DNA of 64,000 nt from Latilactobacillus sakei subsp. sakei DSM 20017 = JCM 1157 (GTDB lineage: Bacteria; Bacillota; Bacilli; Lactobacillales; Lactobacillaceae): the NCBI RefSeq assembly GCF_002370355.1, contig NZ_AP017929.1, positions 1,240,001 to 1,304,000 on the forward strand. The letters are read 5' to 3'. The first letter of the stretch is position 1, and each line of letters starts with the position of its first letter. Below, piece by piece: positions 9,619-17,624 of the stretch. The position numbers were made by a program, and so were the translations under genes. A model generated the notes under the pieces. It was not told the DNA's origin. It did no database searches and was given only the letters and a program-made list of their open reading frames with translations.

Positions 9619-9939
9619 ATGGCAAAAAAACAAACGGCAGGTCGCGATTTATTAGGTGATTTTGCACCTAAGTTCGCTGAATTAAATGATGATGTTTTAT
9701 TTGGACAAGTCTGGTCACGAGAAGCAGAACTACCAGCGCATCAACGGAGTTTAATTACAATTAGTGCATTAATTTCTGGTGGTAATTTCGAACAGTTACC
9801 AGCACATCTAAAAATTGGCAAGGAAAACGGCATTACCGAGGCAGAAATTGTCGAAGTTATCACGCATCTGGCCTTTTATGTGGGTTGGCCAAAAGCTTGG
9901 TCGGCAATGAACGCCGCTAAAACAATTTACCGGGCTTAA
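9619..9939 (+). CDS. Carboxymuconolactone decarboxylase-family protein
   Basis: Product is 106 aa, all-helical CMD fold with the core HQRSLITISALISGGNFEQLPAH and EIVEVITHLAFYVGWPKAWSA. The AhpD-type CxxC pair is absent and there is no Cys at all, so it is not a peroxiredoxin partner of AhpD type. Last gene of the MerR operon. B. subtilis AdhR also controls a CMD-family gene (yraC), which supports a related electrophile-response module by established family association. Confidence 0.85.
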   Translation: MAKKQTAGRDLLGDFAPKFAELNDDVLFGQVWSREAELPAHQRSLITISALISGGNFEQLPAHLKIGKENGITEAEIVEVITHLAFYVGWPKAWSAMNAAKTIYRA

Positions 9940-9949
9940 AAAGTATTTA

Positions 9950-9988
9950 AAAAGTGTCGTTCAAATTAAATTGAGCGACACTTTTTTT
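9950..9988 (+). terminator. Terminator of the MerR operon
   Basis: AAAGTGTCG ... CGACACTTTTTTT with the loop TTCAAATTAAATTGAG. Strong hairpin plus T7. Confidence 0.9.
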
Positions 9989-10243
9989 GAGCGAATTGAT
10001 AAGGTGGACAACTATCTTTTTTTAATTGGACTAGTTCAGCGCTTGCATTGGCGTACTACCAAGCATTCTAAAAATTACGATTTGAGAGCTACCATATTTT
10101 GAATTAAATACAAGAGTTTAAATTTAAAAAGTCTGCGTGTACTATATATAGTGTTGTTAATTCTTCGAAGGCACCAAGATATAGAAAATGGTGTTGACGA
10201 TCTGAATAAATAACTAATTTGATATAAAGAGGGTTTTTGATCA
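9989..10243 (+). promoter_or_regulatory. pnuC upstream region with palindrome and leader hairpin
   Basis: No gene was found here. A 12-bp perfect palindrome ACTATATATAGT (10141-10152) coincides with the best -10 candidate TATATA. Downstream, CACCA (10172-10176) and TGGTG (10189-10193) form a small hairpin with an A-rich loop, then the ribosome site AAAGAGGG. pnuC genes are often under NAD-responsive control (NadR/NiaR-type proteins or NAD+-II RNA in related cocci). I cannot assign either from sequence alone. Confidence 0.4.
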
Positions 10244-11002
10244 ATGCAAGATAGTCGTGCAATCGCCAGTGTATTTAATCCAAAGTGGTATATCCAACAA
10301 ATGAAGGGCTGGACAACAGCCAGTTATGGCTTATTAATGTTTGGTTTGGGTTTTATTTTAGCTGCCACAGTTTCAGGTGGACCAATTAACAGTGTTTCAA
10401 TCTTAACGATGTTTGCGGGCATGTTAGGTTTTACATGTACGATTAGTATCACTAATACCAAACCCTTAAATGGTGTTTTTGGGATTATTTCTGCGTTAAT
10501 CTACATTATTGTGGCTTACAACGCTAAAAACTATAATGATATGTTATTACAAACAGTCTACATTATTATGTTAGATATTCCGGTCTTATTGATGCCAGAT
10601 TGGGCACAAAATGTCGATAAAAAAGTCCGTGGTCTTGCGAGTCGCGGTAAGGGTCTTCGTAACTGGGTACTGACGTTATTATTCTTCGCTGCTTCAGTAG
10701 GGTTGTTATATCTCTGGGAAAGTAATATGACAGATAGCCCACGGCCGTTGATTGATAGTGTTGCCGCTTCGGTTGGCTTTACTGGTGCGTTATTGACAAC
10801 GTTACGTTTTAAAGAAAGTTACTACTTCTGGTTTATTCAAAGTATTGTTTCGATTACGTTATGGGGCATCACAGCGATGCAAGGCGGTTCTAACTGGGTA
10901 CTCTTCTTCACCTACATCTTGTACTTATCAAACGATTTAGTATCATTCTTCGATAAGAATGTTGTTTGGTTCCATCCAAAAGAAACGATTGCTGAAAATT
11001 AA
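10244..11002 (+). CDS. pnuC: PnuC-type nicotinamide riboside transporter
   Basis: Product is 252 aa with about seven membrane segments and the PnuC pattern. Conserved aromatic and Asn residues occur in the helix TNTKPLNGVFGIISALIYIIVAYNAKNY-like region (about 70-105). The C-terminal segment contains WFIQSIVSITLWG. PnuC proteins facilitate nicotinamide riboside uptake, trapped by a cytoplasmic kinase. Monocistronic between two terminators. Good start: ATG after AAAGAGGG. A thiamine-type PnuT is a possible alternative. Confidence 0.87.
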   Translation: MQDSRAIASVFNPKWYIQQMKGWTTASYGLLMFGLGFILAATVSGGPINSVSILTMFAGMLGFTCTISITNTKPLNGVFGIISALIYIIVAYNAKNYNDMLLQTVYIIMLDIPVLLMPDWAQNVDKKVRGLASRGKGLRNWVLTLLFFAASVGLLYLWESNMTDSPRPLIDSVAASVGFTGALLTTLRFKESYYFWFIQSIVSITLWGITAMQGGSNWVLFFTYILYLSNDLVSFFDKNVVWFHPKETIAEN

Positions 11003-11007
11003 AGCAT

Positions 11008-11045
11008 CAAAAAAGCATCCTAATATGTGTTAGGATGCTTTTTTA
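11008..11045. terminator. Bidirectional terminator between pnuC and pox
   Basis: AAAAAAGCATCCTAA / TTAGGATGCTTTTTT, perfect arms around a short loop; serves both converging genes. Confidence 0.95.
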
Positions 11046-11055
11046 TTTGAAAATA

Positions 11056-12891
11056 TTAGAGTTCAACGCCATTTTCTGCGAATAATTCTGGCAACGTTTT
11101 AAGTGATTGGCCATCATATTCAGCGAAGAAATCAGTAACGCTGTATTCTTTGCCGGCAGGACGAGAAGCATCATAGCTTGCGCTAATTGATTCTGTAAGC
11201 TTGCCATCTTTGATGGTTAATTCTAATTCTTCAACAGGAATACTACGTTTGTCAGTAATCTTGGCATCGATTAAGAATGGGCGACCTGCTTTTGTGACTT
11301 CAAGAGCTTTGTCAAAAGCGGCAGGTAATTCTTTAGAAGAACGAACGGTGATTGATTCAACGCCCATTGCTTGGGCAATCATCGCGAAGTCTTGATCTTC
11401 GATAAAGATTCCTGAATAATCCATTGGTAAATCATCTTGTTCACTCTTAATGAAGTTTAATGAAGCATTAGAAGTGATGATATTGATGATTGGTAATCGG
11501 TATTTCTTTTCGGTGATTAAATCTTGCATCACCATTGAAAAGGCACCATCACCAGCAATATTGAAGACTTGACGATCTGGGTAGCTGAGTTGACCAGCTA
11601 AGGCACCAGGCACGCCTGACCCCATTGAAGCAAAGAGGGCTGAAATGACCCATTTATTCTTCGGTGTTAAGTGCAAGTGGCGGAAACTATTGATGATATT
11701 ATCACCAACATCAATTGAAAAGACAGCATCTGGGTCAGCAATCCGATTGATTTCTTTATAGATTGGTTCAAATTCAAGTGGATCAGATGGCCGATTTGTT
11801 AAGGCATCAAGATAAGCTTGCCAGTTCTTCATATCAGCAACGGCAGCCTTGAAGAATGGACTTGGTGCAGCAGCTTGACTACGGGCAACCACTTTTTCAA
11901 CAAAAGTAGTTGCATCTGACCAGATACCAAAATCTAAGAAATGGTGACGGCCAAATTGTGCTTCGTCATTATCGATTTGAACGAATTTAAAGTCGTGTGT
12001 CCGGTAAATTAAGTTAGCAAATGGGAAGTCGGCACCGATGGCAATCACAAGATCACTAACGGCCATGATTTCATCGGCAGCTTTTGAAGCAGCCCGGTTA
12101 GCCATGCCTAAGTTACCTTCATAACTATCAGGTACTAAGCCTTTTGCAAGACCAGTCATGACGATTGGAATTTGTAATTTCTTCGATAATTCAACGAGTT
12201 TGTCGCCGCCATCTTTAATCCCACGACCGACGTGGATCACAGGCCGTTTGGCATCTTTGACCATTGCTAAGAATTGGTCAACTTCTTCATCAGTAGCAAC
12301 AGGACCGGCAACTTGTTTACGATCTGTTGGTGAGCTTGAGCTGTATGGTGTGTCTGGAATTTCAACGTAACCAAAGTTATTAGGAATAATAACAACTGCA
12401 ACACCCTTGTGTTTGTATGCTTCACGAATAGCCTTATCAACAACATATGGTAGACTTTCTGGCGTCATAACGAGGCGGTTATAAACGGAAACGTCATCAA
12501 ACATTGGATTTTCATTAAATTCTTGGAAGTAGTTGTAGTTCATATTTGTATTTGGAACTTGACCAACTAATGCTAAAACAGGGGCGTGATCTTCTTTAGC
12601 ATCGTATAAGCCTGTCAAAAGATTTGTTGCACCAGGACCAGCAGAACCAAAAGCAACCCCAATTTTACCCGTTAATTTAGCATCAGCAGCGGCAGCAAGT
12701 GCACCAACTTGTTCATGACGTACTTGGATATATTTAAGTCGGTCTTGTTCAACCGTTAATGCACGCATTGTTGAATTAAATGAGCCACCAGGATAACCAA
12801 AAACATGGTCAACTCCCCAAGATTCAAGAACGCGAAGCATTGCAACGCTTGCTGGAATAGTTTTTTGCATTTCAGTATTTGTACCAGTCAT
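11056..12891 (-). CDS. pox: Pyruvate oxidase (ThDP/FAD)
   Basis: Product is 611 aa. It converts pyruvate, phosphate and O2 to acetyl phosphate, CO2 and H2O2. Three-domain ThDP enzyme: the N-terminal Pyr domain has the activating glutamate in VRHEQVG (Glu60, equivalent to Glu59 of the L. plantarum enzyme). A central FAD domain lies at about 190-340. The C-terminal PP domain has the ThDP motif GDGAFSM extending to the SN of NIITSNA. Length and residues fit lactobacillar Pox better than acetolactate synthase. A perfect cre lies about 75 bp upstream, matching known CcpA control of pox genes. Monocistronic. Confidence 0.94.
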   Translation of the reverse strand: MTGTNTEMQKTIPASVAMLRVLESWGVDHVFGYPGGSFNSTMRALTVEQDRLKYIQVRHEQVGALAAAADAKLTGKIGVAFGSAGPGATNLLTGLYDAKEDHAPVLALVGQVPNTNMNYNYFQEFNENPMFDDVSVYNRLVMTPESLPYVVDKAIREAYKHKGVAVVIIPNNFGYVEIPDTPYSSSSPTDRKQVAGPVATDEEVDQFLAMVKDAKRPVIHVGRGIKDGGDKLVELSKKLQIPIVMTGLAKGLVPDSYEGNLGMANRAASKAADEIMAVSDLVIAIGADFPFANLIYRTHDFKFVQIDNDEAQFGRHHFLDFGIWSDATTFVEKVVARSQAAAPSPFFKAAVADMKNWQAYLDALTNRPSDPLEFEPIYKEINRIADPDAVFSIDVGDNIINSFRHLHLTPKNKWVISALFASMGSGVPGALAGQLSYPDRQVFNIAGDGAFSMVMQDLITEKKYRLPIINIITSNASLNFIKSEQDDLPMDYSGIFIEDQDFAMIAQAMGVESITVRSSKELPAAFDKALEVTKAGRPFLIDAKITDKRSIPVEELELTIKDGKLTESISASYDASRPAGKEYSVTDFFAEYDGQSLKTLPELFAENGVEL

Positions 12892-12925
12892 AGTAAAAGA
12901 ACTCCTTTAAGTGAATTAACGATTT

Positions 12926-12941
12926 AGGTTGCGCACAACCT
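12926..12941 (-). promoter_or_regulatory. Dyad in the pox 5' region
   Basis: AGGTTG-CGCA-CAACCT is a perfect 6-bp dyad 35 bp before the pox start codon. It could be an operator or a short mRNA hairpin; no assignment is possible. Confidence 0.4.
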
Positions 12942-12965
12942 TATGACATATAATTTAGCACACGT

Positions 12966-12979
12966 TGAAATCGATTACA
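12966..12979 (-). promoter_or_regulatory. cre site upstream of pox
   Basis: TGAAATCGATTACA meets the degenerate cre consensus TGNAANCGNWNNCA at every position. The adjacent AAGCG-TTT-CGCTT (12979-12991) is a second perfect dyad, possibly an overlapping operator. Confidence 0.8.
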
Positions 12980-13037
12980 AGCGTTTCGCTTCTTTTATCA
13001 ACGGACTGAACTAATTACTGGTATTGTGACAAAATAA

Positions 13038-13096
13038 AATAACAAGTATCCCATATTCTGAACATGATTCAGAACTAGGAACGCTTGTTATTTTTT
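13038..13096 (-). terminator. Terminator of the TrpXYZ-like ABC operon
   Basis: On the minus strand AAATAACAAG pairs with CTTGTTATTT, with the inner stem TTCTGAA-TCATG-TTCAGAA, followed by TTTTATTTT. It overlaps the stop codon of the ATPase gene. Confidence 0.8.
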
Positions 13097-13853
13097 AGGC
13101 ATTAAGATAATTAAGGAGTTTTTCAGTTGTTAGTTGTTGTTTTTCCACCGCATTAAAATCAGCAATTAATTGACCGGCTTTTAACACTAAAAGGCGGTTG
13201 CCATAACGCAAGGCATCTTCCAAATCATGAGTAATCATCAAACAGGTGAGTTGATTATCCTGAATGGTTTGATCTGTAAAAGCCATCAGTGCCTGGCTTG
13301 AAACGGCATCTAGGGCAGATGTATGTTCATCTAATAGTAGCAATTCAGGTTTTTGAATAGTTGCCATCAAGAAGTTAAGGGTTTGACGTTGTCCACCAGA
13401 TAAGGCGCTGACCGGTCGGTTAAGCTGTTGCTCTAGATGATTGGGTAAGGTTTTGGCGAGAGCCTTAATTTGTGGTAATTGTTGTTTTAGACGACGGGGC
13501 AACAAACGACGCCGCTGACCACGCCGCATGGCTAATAGGATGTTTTCGGCGACGGTCATATCAGCGGCTGTCCCTAATTTAGGATCTTGATAAACACGAC
13601 TAATTAAACGTGTCCGCTGTTGGGCAGATTGCTTGGTAATCTCTTGCCCATTAAAAATAATTTGGCCACTCGTCGGCGTTAAATCACCAGCAACAGTGTT
13701 GAAAAAAGTTGATTTACCAGCACCGTTGGCTCCTAGTAGCACAACGAATTCTCCGGGATTGATGTCAAGGCTTAACTGGTCGAGTAATTGTTTTTGGTCA
13801 TTATCATCAGATATTTGATAACTTATTTGGTTTAAAGTCATACGAGGCGTCAT
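13095..13853 (-). CDS. ABC transporter ATPase (TrpZ/COG1101-like)
   Basis: Product is 252 aa. Walker A GANGAGKST near 41-49, signature SALSGGQRQ near 150, Walker B LLLLDEHTSALD near 170-181, and a His switch in ITHDLED. The Walker B neighbour reads DEHTSALD, as in the COG1101 group paired with COG4120 permeases and COG2984 binding proteins. It overlaps the permease stop by 4 nt. This is the energy subunit of the importer encoded at 13095-15711. The system is called TrpXYZ in streptococci by regulon prediction; the substrate was not proven there or here. Confidence 0.88.
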   Translation of the reverse strand: MTPRMTLNQISYQISDDNDQKQLLDQLSLDINPGEFVVLLGANGAGKSTFFNTVAGDLTPTSGQIIFNGQEITKQSAQQRTRLISRVYQDPKLGTAADMTVAENILLAMRRGQRRRLLPRRLKQQLPQIKALAKTLPNHLEQQLNRPVSALSGGQRQTLNFLMATIQKPELLLLDEHTSALDAVSSQALMAFTDQTIQDNQLTCLMITHDLEDALRYGNRLLVLKAGQLIADFNAVEKQQLTTEKLLNYLNA

Positions 13854-14713
13854 TTTGTGGTCATTCCTTTCTTTTGTTGTGGTGCAATGATGAAGATGGC
13901 GAGGATAATTGCTGAGAACAGTTTGAAATCATTAGCATTAAAGCCAAGTTGGAGGACCAATAATAAGATTAAACGGTAGACGATACTCCCGAGGATGATG
14001 CTGATTAATTTAGAAATGAAGTGGTGACCGACTAATAGCCGCTCACCGATGATAATGGCGGATAGGCCAATGACCATTACGCCAATCCCCATATTGACGT
14101 CTGCAAAGCCGTTATATTGCGCAACCAAACCACCTGCTAAAGCGATGAGACCATTGGAAAGGACGATTCCGATTGTCTTAGTCCGTTTGACGGCGATACC
14201 TTGAGAAAGTGCCATTGTCGGATTATCACCAGCGGCAATGAGTGCTTGTCCAAATTCAGTGTAGAGTAATAAGGCAAGGGCCAACATCGCCACGACAATA
14301 ATGATGAGGTTCAAAATTAGTAGCCGTTGATCGACAGTGAATTGTTGTAAAAAAGGCAATTGGTAGAGATTATGTTGATCACCGATTGCGAGGTTGGCTT
14401 GGCCTAAAATACGCAAGTTAACTGAATAAAGACCGGTTAGTGTCAAGATACCGGCTAAGAGGCTCTGAACGTGAAAATAATTGTATAAGATGGCAGTGAC
14501 TAACCCGGCAAGACAACCGCCAACAAAGGCAACGAGTAGCGAAAGGGCGATATTGTGTTGTTGTAGCATGACGGCACTTAATGCCGCGCCTAGTGGGAAG
14601 CTACCTTCGACAGTCATATCAGGAAATTTTAAAATTCGGAAGGTAATGAAGACCCCTAAACTAAGTAAACTCCATAATAATCCTTGGTCGATGGTTGAAA
14701 TAATGAGGCTCAT
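13850..14713 (-). CDS. ABC transporter permease (TrpY/COG4120-like)
   Basis: Product is 287 aa with about eight membrane segments, beginning MSLIISTIDQGLLWSLLSLG. It contains the branched-chain-type permease region ALLLYTEFGQALIAAGDNPTMALSQGI, the likely coupling loop near residues 150-175. A single permease gene implies a homodimer. It overlaps both neighbours by 4 nt (ATGA junctions), so the operon is tightly coupled. Family assignment is firm; the substrate is inferred only through the leader region and synteny. Confidence 0.88.
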   Translation of the reverse strand: MSLIISTIDQGLLWSLLSLGVFITFRILKFPDMTVEGSFPLGAALSAVMLQQHNIALSLLVAFVGGCLAGLVTAILYNYFHVQSLLAGILTLTGLYSVNLRILGQANLAIGDQHNLYQLPFLQQFTVDQRLLILNLIIIVVAMLALALLLYTEFGQALIAAGDNPTMALSQGIAVKRTKTIGIVLSNGLIALAGGLVAQYNGFADVNMGIGVMVIGLSAIIIGERLLVGHHFISKLISIILGSIVYRLILLLVLQLGFNANDFKLFSAIILAIFIIAPQQKKGMTTK

Positions 14714-15711
14714 TTGATAATCGCTCCTTTTTCTTTAGCGGTTTTGACAAGATTTTGAGGAATGGTGATGTGTAAGTCTTTGGCCTTTTTGAGATTTAAG
14801 ACAAGGTGGCCTTTACGTAAATAGCGAATGGGTGTTGAAGCGGGTTTTGAACGACCGCTTAAAACGGCAGCGGCCATTTTGCCGGTTTCAACGCCCAAAT
14901 CATATTGACTCAAGCCAACAGTGGCAAGCCCGCCGTCTTTAACCATCGTTTCAGCCGAAGGAAAGACCGGTGTTTTAGTTTTATCGGTGACGTGGACAAG
15001 TGTGCCCATCGCACTGGCAATTGTGTTATCGGTCGGTACGTAAATTGCGTCAACTTTAGGCGCTAGATTTTGGCTGACCTGTTCAAGATCGTTGACGGAA
15101 CTAAGGCTGGCCTCAACGACTTGGAGACCTTTTTGTTCAGCGAGTTGTTTGAATAAATGCATTTGACTGGTTGCCGAATTATCACTGCTAGAATATAAGA
15201 TCCCAACGGTTTTAAGCTGTGGCATGATGGCTTGCATTAAATCGAGTTGTTTTTGAATGGGCGCTTGGTCGGAAACGCCGGTGATATTGGCGCCGGGATG
15301 TTGGTTATTTTTAACGAGGTTTGCACTTGCCGGATCGGTGATGGCGCCTAGGATAATTGGCAGTTGTTTAGTGGCATTAGCAAGGCTTTGGGCGGCTGGT
15401 GTCGCAATGCCGATGGTGATCTTTGCCTTTTCGGTAACAAAACGGTTGCTCATTAGACGCAAGTTACTTTGATCGTTTTGTGCGTTTTGAAAATCAATTT
15501 TAATATTTTGATGATTATGATAGCCGGCACTCGCTAAACCTGCGACAATGCCGCGGTGGATTTCGTCAAGTGCGGGATGGGATAAGGGCTGTAAAATACC
15601 AACGGTTGGCAAATCAGGTTGGTGGGCTTCTTTAATTTTTTTGATACCTAGCAGTGTGAGTAAACTACCGAAAATTAAAATGAGTGGTAAAAAACGTTTT
15701 AGTTTAGACAT
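14710..15711 (-). CDS. ABC transporter substrate-binding protein (TrpX/COG2984-like)
   Basis: Product is 333 aa. N-terminal hydrophobic anchor (residues 8-22) without a lipobox Cys, so probably a signal anchor or unusual signal. It is followed by a two-lobed ABC_sub_bind domain starting PTVGILQPLSHPALDEIHRG. ATG at 15711 is chosen because AAAGGAG lies 9 nt upstream; TTG at 15717 would be only 3 nt from it. The ribosome site lies inside a small hairpin (15716-15738). Upstream is the elaborate 370-nt leader with a Trp-containing leader peptide. Confidence 0.88.
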   Translation of the reverse strand: MSKLKRFLPLILIFGSLLTLLGIKKIKEAHQPDLPTVGILQPLSHPALDEIHRGIVAGLASAGYHNHQNIKIDFQNAQNDQSNLRLMSNRFVTEKAKITIGIATPAAQSLANATKQLPIILGAITDPASANLVKNNQHPGANITGVSDQAPIQKQLDLMQAIMPQLKTVGILYSSSDNSATSQMHLFKQLAEQKGLQVVEASLSSVNDLEQVSQNLAPKVDAIYVPTDNTIASAMGTLVHVTDKTKTPVFPSAETMVKDGGLATVGLSQYDLGVETGKMAAAVLSGRSKPASTPIRYLRKGHLVLNLKKAKDLHITIPQNLVKTAKEKGAIIK

Positions 15712-15715
15712 TGAC

Positions 15716-15738
15716 AAAAGCTCCTTTAACGTGCTTTT
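15716..15738 (-). promoter_or_regulatory. Hairpin over the ribosome site of the binding-protein gene
   Basis: On the minus strand AAAAGC pairs with GCTTTT across ACGTTAAAGGA. Part of AAAGGAG is in the closing stem. This may add translational control. Confidence 0.45.
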
Positions 15739-15835
15739 CAGCCCATACTTCTGCGGTTAGCTACGTCCCGCAAACGAACGATTACATCGTTCATTCACTG
15801 GACTAGGCTACTCCTCAAAGTATAACCAGGCTGAA
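15737..15835 (-). ncRNA. Long structured 5' UTR element of the ABC operon
   Basis: The roughly 100-nt RNA (minus strand) folds by eye into one long interrupted hairpin. TTCAGCC pairs with GGCTGAA at the base, then ATACTT with AAGTAT, TAGC with GCTA, GTCC with GGAC, and an apical GAACGAT-GTA-ATCGTTC. Pairing is nested over the whole span, unlike random sequence. It does not contain the T-box sequence TGGNACCGCG and I do not recognise a known riboswitch. Confidence 0.5.
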
Positions 15836-15853
15836 CGCACTTATTTCTCAAAT

Positions 15854-15886
15854 AAAAAAAGTCCCCCACATAGTCATGTAGGGGAC
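15854..15886 (-). terminator. Leader terminator 2 of the ABC operon
   Basis: On the minus strand GTCCCCTACATG-ACT-ATGTGGGGGAC is followed by T7. Its 5' arm contains CCTACATG, complementary to CATGTAGG in the 3' arm of terminator 1, so the two hairpins are linked. Confidence 0.85.
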
Positions 15887-15890
15887 AGAA

Positions 15891-15933
15891 AAAGCCTACA
15901 TGGATTTCCTCGAGTAAAATCCATGTAGGCTTA
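15891..15933 (-). terminator. Leader terminator 1 of the ABC operon
   Basis: On the minus strand GCCTACATGGATTT and AAATCCATGTAGGC form a perfect 14-bp stem around a 9-nt loop, followed by TTTTT. Its 5' arm contains CATGGAT, complementary to ATCCATG at 15963-15969 just upstream. Confidence 0.88.
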
Positions 15934-15962
15934 AAATTCAATCGATTACTGATGAATGGCCG

Positions 15963-16006
15963 CATGGATACAATCAAAAGACTGTATCCCACGACGGTAT
16001 ACAATC
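15963..16006 (-). promoter_or_regulatory. Competing hairpin segments 1-2-3 of the leader attenuator
   Basis: Minus-strand segments in order: 1 = GATTGTATACC (16006-15996), 2 = GGATACAGTC (15989-15980), 3 = GATTGTATCCATG (15975-15963). Segment 2 can pair with 1 or with 3. Segment 3 can pair instead with the 5' arm of terminator 1. This is the geometry of an attenuator. Confidence 0.7.
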
Positions 16007-16010
16007 TCAC

Positions 16011-16061
16011 TTAGCGGCTTTGCCAACGAATATTCAATTGTACTAAGTGAGTGTTTGTCAT
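16011..16061 (-). CDS. Leader peptide MTNTHLVQLNIRWQSR
   Basis: A 16-codon frame with ATG 9 nt after GGAGG and a single Trp codon at position 13, ending TAA. It starts about 30 nt after the predicted transcription start. Codons 4-7 (CTCACTTAG) are complementary to CTAAGTGAG across the stop codon, so translation would change the fold. The downstream segments then control two terminators before an ABC importer of the TrpXYZ family. The sequence shows the frame, ribosome site and promoter; a role as Trp-sensing leader peptide is inference. Too short for family comparison. Confidence 0.75.
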   Translation of the reverse strand: MTNTHLVQLNIRWQSR

Positions 16062-16094
16062 TTTCAGTAACCTCCGTTTTATTTGATGTTGAAA

Positions 16095-16123
16095 AGTATA
16101 GCGGCTTGCCAGAATGAAGTCAA
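16095..16123 (-). promoter_or_regulatory. Promoter of the ABC operon leader
   Basis: Minus-strand TTGACT (16123-16118), 17-bp spacer, TATACT (16100-16095). A near-consensus sigma-A promoter; transcription should begin near 16088. Confidence 0.85.
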
Positions 16124-16260
16124 GGCCTTTAAGAAAATAAATTCTGAAAAGAAACCGAAACTTGCGTGAAAAAGGGGGCAATCTGGCTTGCATTTTAGCC
16201 CTAAAAAAGCTAAAGTTATTAAGTATACTTGTGTTTTAAAAACAGGAGGAATAGACTACT

Positions 16261-17607
16261 ATGGCACATATTTCATTTGATGCATCACGTTTGGACAAAT
16301 TTGTTCAATCAAACGAACTTGCAGAAATGCAAGCAATGGTTAATGCTGCAGATTCACAATTACGTGAAGGAACTGGCGCAGGCAACGATTTTCGTGGCTT
16401 CTTAGATTTACCAGTTAATTACGACAAAGACGAATTTGCACGTATTAAAGAAGCTGCTGCTAAGATTAAGAGCGATTCAGAAATCTTCGTTGCAATTGGT
16501 ATCGGTGGTTCATACCTCGGCGCTAAAGCTGCAATTGATTTCTTAAACAACACGTTCTACAACATGTTACCAGCAGAACAACGCGATTTCCCACAAGTTT
16601 TATTCGCTGGGAACTCAATTAGTTCAAGCTACTTATCAGACTTAGTTAACTTGATCGGTGACCGCGATTTCTCAATCAACGTTATCTCAAAATCAGGGAC
16701 AACAACGGAACCTTCAATTGCTTTCCGTGTCTTAAAAGATAAGTTAATCAAGAAATATGGTAAAGAAGAAGCTAAAGGCCGGATCTACGCAACAACTGAC
16801 CGCGCTAAAGGTGCTTTGAAGACTGAATCAGATGCAGAAGGCTATGCAGAATTTGTTGTGCCTGATGATATCGGTGGTCGTTTCTCAGTATTAACAGCTG
16901 TTGGTTTATTACCAATTGCCGTTGCTGGTGGCGATATTGATCAATTAATGAAGGGTGCCGCTGACGCACGCTTAGAATATACAGATACAGACGTTACTAA
17001 GAATGATGCATACAAATATGCTGCATTACGTAACATCTTATACCGTAAGGGTTACACAACTGAATTATTAGAAAATTACGAACCAACATTGCAATACTTC
17101 TCAGAATGGTGGAAGCAATTGATGGGCGAATCTGAAGGTAAAGACCAAAAAGGTATCTACCCTTCAAGCGCTAACTTCTCAACTGACTTACATTCATTAG
17201 GTCAATACATTCAAGAAGGTCGTCGTAACTTGATGGAAACTGTTGTTAACGTTGAAAAACCTAACAGCGACATTGACATCCCAGCCGACGAACAAAACTT
17301 AGATGGTTTAGGTTACTTAGAAGGCCACACAATGGACTTCGTTAACAAGAAAGCTTACCAAGGTGTTGTTTTAGCACATACTGATGGTGGCGTTCCTGTT
17401 ATGACCGTTAATATTCCTGATCAAACAGCCTACACATTAGGTTACATGATCACATTCTTCGAATTAGCAGTTTCAATCTCAGGTTACTTAAATGGTATTA
17501 ACCCATTCAACCAACCTGGTGTTGAAGCTTACAAGAAGAACATGTTTGCATTACTTGGCAAACCTGGCTTCGAAGAACTTGGCAAAGAATTAAATGAACG
17601 TCTATAA
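16261..17607 (+). CDS. pgi: Glucose-6-phosphate isomerase
   Basis: Product is 448 aa, typical of the short Gram-positive PGI. It interconverts glucose-6-phosphate and fructose-6-phosphate. Sugar-phosphate (SIS) motifs are visible: [15 protein letters not shown] near 76-90 and [15 protein letters not shown] near 141-155. The C-terminal signature region [18 protein letters not shown] includes the conserved Gln and Lys. Strong ribosome site AGGAGG. Codon use is highly biased, consistent with high expression. Its own promoter probably includes TATACT at 16224-16229, but a convincing -35 was not found. Confidence 0.97.
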   Translation: MAHISFDASRLDKFVQSNELAEMQAMVNAADSQLREGTGAGNDFRGFLDLPVNYDKDEFARIKEAAAKIKSDSEIFVAIGIGGSYLGAKAAIDFLNNTFYNMLPAEQRDFPQVLFAGNSISSSYLSDLVNLIGDRDFSINVISKSGTTTEPSIAFRVLKDKLIKKYGKEEAKGRIYATTDRAKGALKTESDAEGYAEFVVPDDIGGRFSVLTAVGLLPIAVAGGDIDQLMKGAADARLEYTDTDVTKNDAYKYAALRNILYRKGYTTELLENYEPTLQYFSEWWKQLMGESEGKDQKGIYPSSANFSTDLHSLGQYIQEGRRNLMETVVNVEKPNSDIDIPADEQNLDGLGYLEGHTMDFVNKKAYQGVVLAHTDGGVPVMTVNIPDQTAYTLGYMITFFELAVSISGYLNGINPFNQPGVEAYKKNMFALLGKPGFEELGKELNERL

Positions 17608-17624
17608 TTTAAGACTGACATTTT

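Noticed and set aside
15718-16100. T-box riboswitch for the TrpXYZ-like operon
   Set aside because: The invariant T-box sequence TGGNACCGCG is absent from the leader on the minus strand, and the terminators lie upstream of the structured element, not after an antiterminator of T-box form.
15795-16193. Two longer minus-strand frames of 60-71 codons in the ABC leader
   Set aside because: They run through terminator hairpins and the promoter and lack ribosome sites. Only the 16-codon 3' part (16011-16061) has GGAGG plus ATG.
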